A stretch of DNA of 64,000 bases from Nemertoderma westbladi. Lineage: Eukaryota > Xenacoelomorpha > Nemertodermatida > Nemertodermatidae. Where the stretch lies: positions 62,001 to 126,000 of the forward strand of contig JAUCBJ010008354.1 in NCBI GenBank assembly GCA_032718475.1, given 5' to 3'. The notes under the pieces were generated by a model. It was not told the DNA's origin and did no database searches. It saw only the letters and a program-made list of their open reading frames with translations. A program made the translations under genes and the position numbers. Below are positions 11,374 to 20,695 of the stretch, piece by piece. Position 1 is the first letter of the stretch. Every line of letters begins with the position of its first letter.

Positions 11374-12533
11374 TAGCCGGTTATTTTCCCTGTAAAGTAC
11401 TCTGTAGTTAGTTTAACAGGCATAAAAGGCCGTTTCCTTACTGTACTGGTGTTTTAGAGGACATAAAAGCCATTTCTTCTGTATGTGTACTTTAGCGGAC
11501 ATAATTAGCAATTCTATGACGCAATGCGCCAAATCCTCTTGAAACAGTGTAGCTACCATGACGACGGCTAACAGCTGATGCTGTACACGTGGAGCTTTTT
11601 CTTTGTTCTCTGTTCCTTCTTTGTTCGGTCGACCAATCAGAGCGTTTTTTGCCTCTGTGTTAGAGATTGTATATAGAAACTCGTGGAGTTGAGTCAGTAT
11701 GTGATTTTGTCCACAGCCTCGAACACCGGCTTTGGAACCTCCGTGTTTCAGTCTTTAGCCCAACATTAGTAGGCTTAATTATAGAACGTATATCTGTTAC
11801 CATAACAAACCAAATCAATCGAAACTCACTTAACGAACTAATCATATTGTCAACTACAAACAACGCATTTTTACGGCTATTTACTGTCGGTTATTCATTA
11901 TATTTGTTGATGGAATATTATATTTGGAATACTGATAAATAATCAGACACCCCAATCTTCTTGATATACTAAAGGTTAGAGAGACCGGTTACATATAACT
12001 ATTGCGACTTACATTAAGTGGTTTGAAGTGAATCTAATGCTATTTCATAGACCCTACATGTATTGTCTGTTGTTCTCTTTATATGTGACTAAAATTAGTG
12101 AATGTCAGCAGATCAGTGTGCAGCATTGTGCAGTATTGTGTATGATTGTGACTGATAACAAAGCATCTCCTAAAGAATGCGCCATATACGTGAATCTATA
12201 GCCATCCCGTTGTGTCTAGTTTAAGTCATAACTCTGTTTACATATTTAGAGCGCCACGTCCTAAAGGAACTGTTAATATTTCCCGAAAGTGAATAATATT
12301 TGTCAGAGATTATATATTACGATCAGTCGAATAATACAGTAGGCCTACCCCGCAATACGGTTAGGCTTCCGAATCCAGTCTCCCGGGTATATCCAGCGGG
12401 TGAATGATCGCGCATAGACTGGCTTCGGCTAATGTAGTGTATCAAATACTTGTCATAGGCTAAAGACGATCTATCATCTAAAAGACATCCCAATTTGGCA
12501 GGTTAAACTGCTAAAGGTCTGAAAGCGCGAACA
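11374..12533 (+). repeat. A1 3' LTR
   Basis: The right end is GCGCGAACA, shared with the other A LTRs. The left end is set by alignment with A2, where the LTR starts TGCC; A1 has TAGCC at the same place, so the exact start is uncertain by a few bases. Just upstream, a conserved CTGGGAGCGGTG is the likely polypurine tract. The LTR is about 1.16 kb, long for a BEL element. It contains a CCAAT box at 11633-11637 and a TATA-like stretch near 11669. Confidence 0.8.
11633..11676 (+). promoter_or_regulatory. Candidate LTR promoter (CCAAT box and TATA-like)
   Basis: CCAATCAGAGC is kept in the LTRs of A1, A2 (reverse, around 38036-38047) and A3 (around 54520). In A1 it is followed about 35 nt later by TGTATATAG. 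The TATA-like part is not kept in the other copies, so only the CCAAT element is well supported by conservation. Confidence 0.35.
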
Positions 12534-13282
12534 TTGCTTAACGGCTCACTTTGTGGGGTAGGTTAGCGGAATTGGATAAGCTAACACTCCCCCCATGCTA
12601 TCTTCCCGGTGAGAAGATAGCATCCACCTCTAGTGCGCTACAATTCCGACCTAGTGTCCGGATCCCGACCTAGTGTCGGGTGTGGGTTGGGATTATTTTC
12701 TTTCGGAGCCGGCTTTCCAGGCCGCTCCCTATGGGAATGATAATGCTACCCGTTTGCCTGGCGTCCCGTGTCGGGCCGATCGTGCGCTCCTCCCACACGA
12801 CTTTTGTTTCCCCAGCACTTTCGCCTCTCTAACTCTACTCTACTCTCACCCCAACTCTTACACTCTCGGACCTCTTCGTCCCTTAATCTGCCTCTTACTT
12901 CTCCCCCCCCCACACTTGAATTGCGCTCGCACTCTCTCTATACCCCGCACTCTCTTTGCACTACAACTCAACCTCTATCCTGACCACTCGCTCCCGACGA
13001 GTTTCACCCCTCCCTTTTGTGCCGTCGCACTCAAGAAGCGTGATGTCGTCCAATGTCTCGTCCGTGGTAGTATCATAGTCCATTGGTCCCCAGTCCCAGT
13101 AGCTAATTGAGAAAGGTTATATGACTATAGTACTTACTTCGAATATATTTTTATTACTAGATTACTGATTGTTAAGTACGTACATACAAATTGCACTTAT
13201 TCGATTATTTACATTATTTGAATTTGTATTTAAGAGTTCGCACGTCTCGCGTGGTGCCTTCCAGGCATGCCACACCGAAGTC
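12534..13282 (-). repeat. B1 3' non-coding/LTR region
   Basis: It is shared with 61690-62440 beside B2, including a set of hairpins and a long pyrimidine-rich stretch (about 12810-13010, plus strand). No TG...CA pair could be fixed because A1 cuts the outer end and no second B1 LTR is in the window. Short frames here (such as 12673-13110) are low-complexity Ser/Thr/Pro/Leu runs and not believed. Confidence 0.55.
12562..12680. other. Cluster of three hairpins in the B1 LTR region
   Basis: Stem 1: GTTAGC (12562-12567) pairs with GCTAAC (12580-12585). Stem 2: GCTATCTTC (12597-12605) pairs with GAAGATAGC (12613-12621). Stem 3: CCCGAC...GTCGGG (12664-12680). The B2 copy (61710-61820) has the same three, with paired changes in stems 1 and 3 that keep the base pairing. 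Confidence 0.6.
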
Positions 13283-14551
13283 TTAGTTCGTTCCACCAGC
13301 CTTTGGGAACCATCTTAAGTCTTTCCCTTTGCCATCCTCCTCCCTGGGTCGTTTCCTGGTTACTACCGCTCCTCTGGGATCTGTTTTCTGTCTTCGGACT
13401 CTCGCCGCCACCTCCTTACTGATCCCGGTCGTTGCCTCCTTGGGTGCCGGTGTTATCAGCTCCCGATATCGCTTCGCGGGTGGCCCCTCCGAGTGGCCCT
13501 GTTGTCTCCCCCTGGTGGTGTCCCATAAGATCATCTTCATTGCCCGCGGCACATGCTCCGCCAAGAAATCCCTAAACTCTCCTCTGCTCTGTGGCGTCCA
13601 CCTATCCAAATACCTCTGCGTATTTATCACCCCGGCATATGATGCCGCCGTCGCCACTTCCTGGTAGGTAACTGGAAGCCTCCATTTGATAATCTCCATG
13701 TGAGCCTCCTGATTGATGTTAAAGAAGCCCCACCGGAACTCCTTGGCCTTCATACGTTGTCGAGTCATCGCCCCGACGTCGGCCCATTCCTCGAAGACCC
13801 TAAACTTCTCTTCGTTGTCCATCCAGTCGCACTGGCGTCTGTAATGTCCCCGAAAGTTACACTTCGGACATCGGTTATGCAACCGTGGACACGCCCCCAT
13901 CCTGTGGCTCGACTCGCAGCAATAGAGACAAAAAGTCCCTTTCTGGAACCGGTACAAACAGCTCCTTTCCTGGTGGGTCTGTCTCCCACAGTAGTCGCAA
14001 CCGAGTACCAATGTCTCCCGCCCCACGTCGTCCTTCGTCCCAAGCGATCTCCACGGTCTGTGGAGTCGCTGGTAAGTGAACTTCCGGACGTTAGTGTCCC
14101 GATCTACGTCGATTTCCTCGCCCCTCTCGGGCATCGTCTCCCCGAATACTACTCGTGGTGCCGTCCCCGGTTGCTCGCCCAACCTGATAGTGCTCCCCGC
14201 GAAATCCATCGCCGGCTCCTCGTGCACCCAGGCCCGCTTGCCGGGTCTATCCCAGAAGGCCCTCGCCCCACTGGCCGTCACCACCCTCCCGCCAACCCAG
14301 TCCGTGTCCGAGTGGCCTATCCTCCCGATGGGTGGCATCTCTCCGAACTCGTCATCATCTTCGTCCACCTCTGGCAGTGGCTCCAACCCCGGTATCCCGG
14401 TGGATCCACTATGTCCCTTCCCGCCTTGGCTCTCGCCCGTAGCTCTCCATCCCTCTAGCTCCCCTAACTTCCTTAGCGGTTGGTCGCCCTCGGCGCCCGC
14501 TGGTATGGGCATCGCTTGCAACCCCGACGTCGACTGTTTCGGTGATCCCAC
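13283..14551 (-). pseudogene. B1 accessory protein, zinc-knuckle part (422 residues open)
   Basis: This is the C-terminal half of the B accessory protein. Residues 185-241 form three CCHC-like knuckles (CDYC...H...C, CLYC...SH...C, CPKC-x3-GH-x4-C) with the same layout as residues 911-976 of the family A accessory protein. An acidic run (DEDDDEFGE) lies upstream, and a basic C-terminal tail follows (RKRPREEDGKGK). The apparent Met start is internal. The reading frame really continues upstream through an Arg/Glu-rich linker, seen open in B2, but here it meets a TGA (plus-strand TCA at 14696-14698; CGA in B2) and a frameshift near 14775 before reaching the exonuclease part. Confidence 0.75.
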
Positions 14552-14729
14552 CGTCCATCCCAGTTCTCGCCCTAGAGACTCCCCCGAACTCCCTGACGAA
14601 GTCCAACGGAGTTCATCTAAGCCCGCCTGTTCCTCGAAGCCATAGCTAAGCGTCCTAGCTTCCTCCTCCCTTTCCTCTGCTTCTCTCCTCTCCCGTCAAG
14701 CAACTTCTTCCAGTCGCTTCGCCTCCCGT

Positions 14730-15872
14730 CTATCCGTCTCTAGCTCCTCCCATCTCTGATACGGCGTATCTATCCCCCTCGTCTACCAGATGTCGGCTGT
14801 TGTAGTACACCGACTCGCCCTTCAGCCCCGGGTGGTCTACCAGACCATCGAAAGCCGTCTTAAAGGCTCTTCTGTAGCTTAGGGGTGATCCCGATAACAG
14901 AAATGCCGCTGGTTCCCTCTCGATAACCACGGTTATGAATAAGTTAAGCAAACTTATCATTATCCAATCCTCCTGCAGGATATATCGCTTCTGATATACC
15001 TTTATCGCTCCTCTTCGGAATTGATACACCTCTTGCTTTCCCGGCCTTGCTCCCCACTTCAGCGAGTTCGCTAGTTCTGCTCCGTATTCTTCCCTGAACT
15101 TCCCCCAGTCCATCGGTTTGTGACATATGAGCCCCAATAGCTGGCCCATTGCCACCGCTCCGCATTGGCCTGTGTTCTCGACTAGTCCCAACCCGTCTGG
15201 TGCTGTCATAGCCATGAAGACCTTCTGCATATCCAGGAGGTTGGTGGCGTCCGGACCGATGATTCTCTCCGCGTCGTCGCGAATCGCCGATCCCACTTTC
15301 GTTGTCGACTTCTCCCTCACTAGGACCTGCACCGCCCTCGGCAGCCGGTCCAACTTCGGCCCATCCTTCTTCCCATACGTTCCCAGGTCAAATAGGAAAA
15401 TGTCCCCATTTGGCGCGGCCAAATGTAGGAGTATGGTCCTGGCCGACCCTGCCGATCCTCTCCTTGAATCCTCCTCGTCTTCCACGGTCCCTTCGTCGTC
15501 TAGGATCATGTATCCTCCCCTGTTGACGGACTCTATGAACCTCTTCCAATCTTTCCTCGGTGACTCTCTCTCGTACTTCGGAATCCCGAACTTTGCCTCG
15601 TCTCCTTTCACTACGTAGTGGAAATGCTCGAAGATCGCGTTGTCCAGCGACGGCGTCCCGTAGGTCCCGACCAGCCGCTGTTCATGCATCTCCCTGAAGT
15701 GGTCCTGTAGCGCTCGTGCTGCGCGAACCTTTTCCAACCACTCATAGTATCCTCTCGTCCTCTCTTCCGGATGCCTCTTGGTGAAATCCACCAGTATCTC
15801 CTTTCCTCCTTGCTCCGCCTTTCTCTTTCGCACAAGTTTGCTTGCCATCTCGAACTCTGCCCGATCTCTCAC
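14730..15872 (-). pseudogene. B1 accessory protein, predicted DEDD 3'-5' exonuclease part (380 residues)
   Basis: The motifs match those of the family A accessory protein: D125-x-E127 in ILDDEG, then LLHLAAPNGDIFLFD (a typical RNase D/EXD1-like strand pattern), K192-VGSAIRD-D200, D214 in LLDMQ, and Y297-x3-E301. The K-to-D spacing of 8 and the Y-x3-E ending are identical to A. The frame runs off near 14775 through an indel in a G/C run and stops at 14730; the knuckle half follows in another frame. The protein lies downstream of integrase with no membrane segment. I considered a cysteine protease because of GQCGA, but the exonuclease pattern fits better. No database search was possible. Confidence 0.65.
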
Positions 15873-16390
15873 CCTCTGGGTGGTGCCTTACCAAGGCGCT
15901 ATAGGATGAGTGATAGGTTTAGATGGTTTATTTTAGTTCGATGGCCTATCTCTTTCTGAATTTCTGAGTTATTGCCTATTTTTTACACTACTTAATTATG
16001 AAGCTACTAAATGTACCCTAAATCACAATTTTGTCCGTTGCTTTAATTATGTTCCAGAATTTTCTTTCCTACTGTTACCATAATTTTCATAATTTTCAGC
16101 CCTATTCTTATTTTATTTTAATTTAATTTTAATTCTACTGTCCTACTACTTACTATTGCCTATGGATTATTCTATTTCATAATCCACATTCTGGCCTACT
16201 CTGTGGGCTTGTGCAGTACAACAGTATGCGTCGCGCGGCCTACACAATTTATCCAGCTGTACTCATATGCCCCCCTCTCGCTACTAACTACTGACTAATA
16301 TGTATACTATATATACCCCTCTACCGCTATCTCTTACTAACTAGTACTACGTACTTTCTTACTAACTTCTAACTCTCTCTAACTAACTAA
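15873..16390 (-). other. B1 AT-rich spacer between integrase and accessory gene
   Basis: No credible coding region. It is AT-rich with scattered short repeats, and holds the untranslated stretch immediately before the exonuclease ORF start at 15872. Confidence 0.5.
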
Positions 16391-16720
16391 CGGTACTACG
16401 TACCCTCTAACTCTTACTCTCTCTAACTAACGGTACTACGTACCCTCTAACTCTTACTCTCTCTAACTAACTAACGGTACTACGTACCCTCTAACTCTTA
16501 CTCTCTCTAACTAACTAACGGTACTACGTACCCTCTAACTCTTACTCTCTCTTAACTTACTAACGGTACTACGTACCCTCTAACTCTTACTCTCTCTAAC
16601 TAACTAATGGTACTACGTACCCTCTAACTCTTACTCTCTCTTAACTAACTAACGGTACTACGTACCCTCTAACTCTTACTCTCTCTTAACTGACTAACGG
16701 TACTACGTACCCTCTTACTA
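16391..16720. repeat. Tandem repeat, about 44-bp unit, eight copies
   Basis: Each unit has AACGGTACTACGTACCCTCT followed by AACTCTTACTCTCTCT and one to three CTAA steps, so unit length varies by 4-nt steps. The GGTACTACGTACC core is an inverted repeat. The array sits between the DUF5641 end of pol and the exonuclease ORF, the same relative place as the spacer of family A. Confidence 0.9.
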
Positions 16721-16897
16721 ACCTCTATCTAACTCAACTAACTAACGTCCATCTGCCTACTTACTGCGTACCTAGTTATTATATTTATTATTTATTTATT
16801 TTTATTTTATTTTTTTTGTGTGGGAAGGGCGTCTCGCCCGCAATCCCACCCCCCTCAGTCCAAAATTTGGACGACTAAACTTCTCTCACACTCTACA

Positions 16898-17251
16898 CTA
16901 AGGTGCCCCCTCTAGAAGACAACACTTTCCTACAGCCCTTCTGTAGGTTTTCCTGTCTTTCGCACCTATCTTGCCACCTATCCGCACTTCTACCGATCGG
17001 ACTCTTCCGTCCTTGTCGGAGTAAGTGCCTACTACTCTCGCCAACCGCCACTGGTTGTTGATGATAGTATCATCCGTGACAATCACGAGATCACCCACTT
17101 TCAGCTCTCTGTTCGTCTTCCTCCACTTACTTCTTCTGTGAAGCGTGGGTAGGTATTCCTCAACCCACCTTCTCCAATATTCTGCGCTTATCGCCTTAGC
17201 GACTTTCCAACTCTGGCGTGAGTGTATGTCATCTGAGTCTACACCCCGCAT
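16898..17251 (-). pseudogene. B1 pol C-terminus (DUF5641-type domain)
   Basis: It has the typical BEL integrase tail: WRRWVEEYLPTLHRRSKW, a VGDLVIVTD strand, a WRLARVVGTY block and a VGKCCLLEG end. The frame is displaced from the integrase core ORF upstream (17387-19018), so at least one indel separates them. A stretch around 17252-17386 links the two. Confidence 0.85.
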
Positions 17252-17386
17252 ATCGATGGTCGCTGGTCGCTGGTCTCTCCATTAGGAAATGGCTGGGCGT
17301 TAGCACATCTAGTGACTCAGGGTCATCATTCACTGGATATAGCGGTCTGCTATTAATGATACCCTCACACTTCGCAAGTACTGTCC

Positions 17387-19040
17387 TTAGCACGTCCTCC
17401 GTGACCAGACCATATGGGTGTTCATCAACTTCGTCATCAGACGCTTCGAACTACCCACGAGTCTCTCGACGCATCCTAGGGTATGCGGTGCATACGGCGT
17501 CCTCCTTTCCCACTTTACTTGTCGTCGCCTCATGGCTGCCCTGACTTCCTCTCCTTCCAGGATATCCAAGGCCTCTGCCATCTCGTTCTCCGCCCCCACA
17601 AAGTTGGTCCCGTTGTCGGAGTATATTACTGCAATCGTCCCACCTTTGCGGTCTCTAAACCTCTCTAAGGCATTAATGAATGCCGATGCGGTTGCGTCTT
17701 GGGCGAGTTCTATCCCTACCGCCCGCGTGTTATTACATACGAAGATAATACCGTAGCGTTTCTCCGTGTGCTGCATCACCTTGATCTTTATCGGCCCGAA
17801 CATGTCCACACCGCTATGTGTAAATGGCGGGTCGTGCTGTCTTACCCTACTTGCTGGTAGTAGTGCCATCTCCTGTATGGCTCGCTCCTTCTTCGTTCGT
17901 CGGCAGGTCTGGCACTGCCCCACTACCGCCTTTACCTTCTTCCTCAATTGTTTGACCCAAAAGGTCCTCCTTATCTCCGTGAGGGTTCGGTTGGTGCCCC
18001 CGTGCAATATCGATTTGTGGGAGTCCCAAATAATCTGGTGGACTATCGGCGATCCTGTGGGGATGATGATGGGCTTCGGTGGAACAACGATACTGTTGTT
18101 GTATCCCACCCTAGAGTTCATTACTAGGATCCCGTCGTCATTAAGTTGTGGCGACAGCGTGATCAGCTCGCTGTCCCGTCGGAGATGCTGTTGTTTACCG
18201 ACGCGTTCCACCTCGTCGCCGTAGTTCTTCTTTTGCTCGTAGCGGATGACTGCTTTAGCCGCTCCTTCCAGATCTATTGCCATTCTAATCTTCACGTCTT
18301 TGCCAACTCCCCTGAGGAAATTCCCGAAGGCTCTCCAGTACGCCACTAATTTCTTGGTCTTGTACCAACTAGAACTGTAGCTAAGGAGTTTATCCGTCGG
18401 GTTATCGCACAGTTGTTGTTTAGGTTGCACGTCTCTAATCTCCCTCACCATCTGGGAGTATATCTCTTCTCCCTCTGAATCTCCCTCTTCTCCTTCTAAC
18501 ACTACTTCTCCTGAGTCCGGGTCCACCTTTCTCATCGGCGGCCAGGCCTCCCTATCGCTCAGAAACTGTGGCCCGTGTTGCCACAATACTTCCTTCTTCA
18601 AGAAAGTGTGGCGTACCACGCCCTTCGATAACAAGTCCGCTGGGTTCTCGTCCGTTGGGCAGTAGTGCCACCTTTCCAGTTCTGTGATCGCCCTTATTTC
18701 GTCCACCCTATTCGCGACGAATATAGGGTATCTCGTCCTTTCATTATGTAGCCAACCAAGCACTACCATGGAATCCGTCCAGTAGTGCATCTCCACTATG
18801 TTGGGAATAGCATCCATTAGGTAGGCTGTAGCCCTAACTCCTAGTCTCGCAGCTGTCAATTCTAGTTTGGGAACTGATGCTGAATCTGGTGGCATTGACT
18901 TCGCTTTGCTGAAGGCGAGTCTGGGTTTGTGAGCCCCCTCTCGTTGTACTAAATAGAGTGCCGCTCTGTATGCCTCCAACGACGCATCGGAGAACATGTG
19001 TAAGTCCAGATTCGTCATGTCCCCATCCGGGAAATACGCT
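17387..19040 (-). pseudogene. B1 RNase H and integrase core
   Basis: RNase H is seen as LDLHMFSDAS, later YWTDSMVVLGWL and ENPADLLSKG. The integrase zinc-binding region (SILHGGTNRTLTEI, CQTCRR) follows, then the catalytic triad: Asp in GVDMFGPI, Asp in YSDNGTNF, Glu in GCVERLV. The frame is open right up to the A2 LTR at 19041, so the ATG at 19018 is internal. Only about 13 residues precede the RNase H start here. The rest of the RT-RNase H connection (about 150 residues by comparison with A) is absent on both sides of A2. Confidence 0.88.
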
Positions 19041-20246
19041 TGTTCGCGCTTTCAGACCTTTGGCAGTTTAACCCGCCAAATTAGGATGTCTTCTAGATAA
19101 TAAATCGCTTTTAGCCTCTGACAAGTATTTGATTCACTACACTAGTCGAAACCAATCTGTGCGCGATCATTCACCCGCTGGATATACCCGGGAGATTGGG
19201 TTCGACGGCTTAATCTTATTGCTATGTAAGCCTAATGTATTATTCGACTGACAGTATTATATAATCTCTGACAATATTATTCACCTTCGGGGAATATTAA
19301 CAGTTCCTTTAGGACGTGGCGCTCTATCTATATAAACAGAGTTATGACTTAAACTACTCACAACGATATGGCTTAGTTATAATTCACATATATGGCGCAT
19401 TCTTTAGGAAATGCTTCGTTATCAGTCTCACTCATACACAATGCTGCACAATACTGCACACTAATCTGCCGATCTTCACTGATTTTAGTCACATATAAAA
19501 GGAACACAGACCGACTCATGTAGGGTCTATCAAATAACATTAGATTCACTTCAAACCACTTTAACATAAGTCACAATCGTTATATGTAACCTGTCTCTCT
19601 TACCTTCTGTATATCAAGAATATTGGGTTTTCGGGGTTATTTATCGTTATTCCAAATATAATAATTCATCAACCATATTATGAAGAACCGACAGTAAATA
19701 GCAGTATAACAATATAAAAGTATGCACAGGTATATTAGATTAGGTATGTTGCGTTGATTGAGTATGGGCCAGTTAACCAGTGTTTTGGTTTGATAACGGA
19801 TATATGTCCTTATAATTAAGCCTACTAGTGTTAGGCTAAAACAGAAAAGCACAAAATATTCCAAAGCCGCTCTCTCCTGGCTCAGGACAGAATGTCAACA
19901 CTGCCCATAATGCATTGCGTGATTTCTAGGAAATTTCTGTGCAAGAGCCATAAAAATGCTCTGATTGGCTGACTGAACTAAGAGACGCCGTAGAACAAAG
20001 AAAATCGACACGTATGAATATCAGCTGTTAACCGTCGTCATAGTAACTACTGTTCAAGAGTAGCTATCCCCTTTTGCGTCACGGAATTGCCATAGAATCA
20101 TCAACTATGCCTTCCACAGTACACATACGGAGGAAATAGCTCTTAGATCCTCTAAAAAACACCGATACAGCAATAATACGGTCTCTTACACCTATTAAAT
20201 CAACTACAGAGTATTTTAATGTAAAAATAATAAAAATAACGAGGCA
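19041..20246 (-). repeat. A2 3' LTR
   Basis: Read on the minus strand it starts TGCCTCG and ends GCGCGAACA, giving TG...CA ends. It is 1206 bp and pairs with 37124-38326. Its inner flank has the conserved CTGGGAGCGGTG purine-rich stretch expected of a polypurine tract. Similarity to the other LTR continues for GAAT outside the TG, which may be chance. Confidence 0.88.
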
Positions 20247-20344
20247 ATTCAGCAAAGGCTTTTACACCGCTCCCAGAAAATGGGATTTTCAGTCTATAAA
20301 ATATAAAAATCACAGTTTCTAAAACCTAAAGATACTCTAAACAG
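20247..20344 (-). other. A2 3' untranslated stretch with likely polypurine tract
   Basis: This short region between the accessory ORF stop and the 3' LTR is kept in A1, A2 and A3. The CTGGGAGCGG motif (reverse, near 20270) is the best polypurine-tract candidate. Confidence 0.45.
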
Positions 20345-20695
20345 TTAGTCTTTCTTACGCGGACGGCGTTTACGCAGTTTCTTGAAGCTAGCAAGAGTCC
20401 TTTTCTCTTTGGGGCGAGCCACTTTACGAGGAGGGCTGTAGCTCCTAGGCGAAGGGTGCAATACAATTGCATCAGAAGGTGTAGGGTTACGATCGGTATA
20501 CCCGCCGGTCGAAGTACCTGGTTGATTAATATCAACCTCAGTGGAGCGAGGTCTAACGGCCTTTAGAGCGCGTCTCAGGACAGCAGCTCCTACGGGTCCT
20601 TGACGGGTCGTCTGGACACTAGCGGTGGGTGGACCGTGAGTGGTGAGGAACTTTCTCGGTTTAATGGTTCTCTCCAGCTCGCGTTCGATATTCAT
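20345..20695 (-). pseudogene. A2 accessory protein basic C-terminal tail, out of frame
   Basis: It holds the Arg/Lys-rich tail seen in A1 (SPPRKVARPKEKRTLASFKK, ending RKRRPRKKD), but an 8-nt deletion near 20684 relative to A1 puts it in a different frame from the main ORF at 20661-23996. The start Met is accidental. The basic tail may bind nucleic acid or act in nuclear import (inference). Confidence 0.8.

Larger units (their letters stand above)
1..12533 (+). mobile_element. BEL/Pao LTR retrotransposon, family A copy 1 (left end outside window)
   Basis: This stretch is colinear with 19041-32100 on the opposite strand (copy A2): gag-pol, 1.6-kb spacer, 186-residue ORF, 1219-residue ORF, LTR. 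The window starts inside the DUF1759-like gag core, so the 5' LTR, leader and N-terminal gag are not seen. The right end is placed at 12533 because the terminal motif GCGCGAACA is shared with the LTR ends at 19041 (reverse), 37124 (reverse) and 55359. What follows at 12534 is family B sequence, so A1 appears to have inserted into a B element, probably its LTR. Pol is broken at two places, while the downstream accessory ORFs are open. Confidence 0.9.

Noticed and set aside
12673-13110. 145-residue ORF, and its like at 61822-62310
   Set aside because: Low-complexity Pro/Leu/Ser/Thr translation of a pyrimidine-rich LTR region, on the strand opposite to the element's genes, with poor agreement between the two copies.
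13700-14645. Plus-strand ORFs of 189-252 residues opposite the B1 knuckle gene
   Set aside because: Shadow frames in GC-rich coding sequence; the minus-strand frame has the knuckles and is kept in B2.
14730-15872. Ulp1-like cysteine protease in the B1 accessory ORF (His, Asp, then GQCGA)
   Set aside because: The usual Gln before Cys is not placed correctly, and the D-x-E, KVGSAxxxD and Y-x3-E pattern shared with family A fits a DEDD exonuclease better.
16391-16720. CRISPR-like array
   Set aside because: Units are adjacent with no unique spacers, vary by 4-nt steps, and the window is animal DNA.
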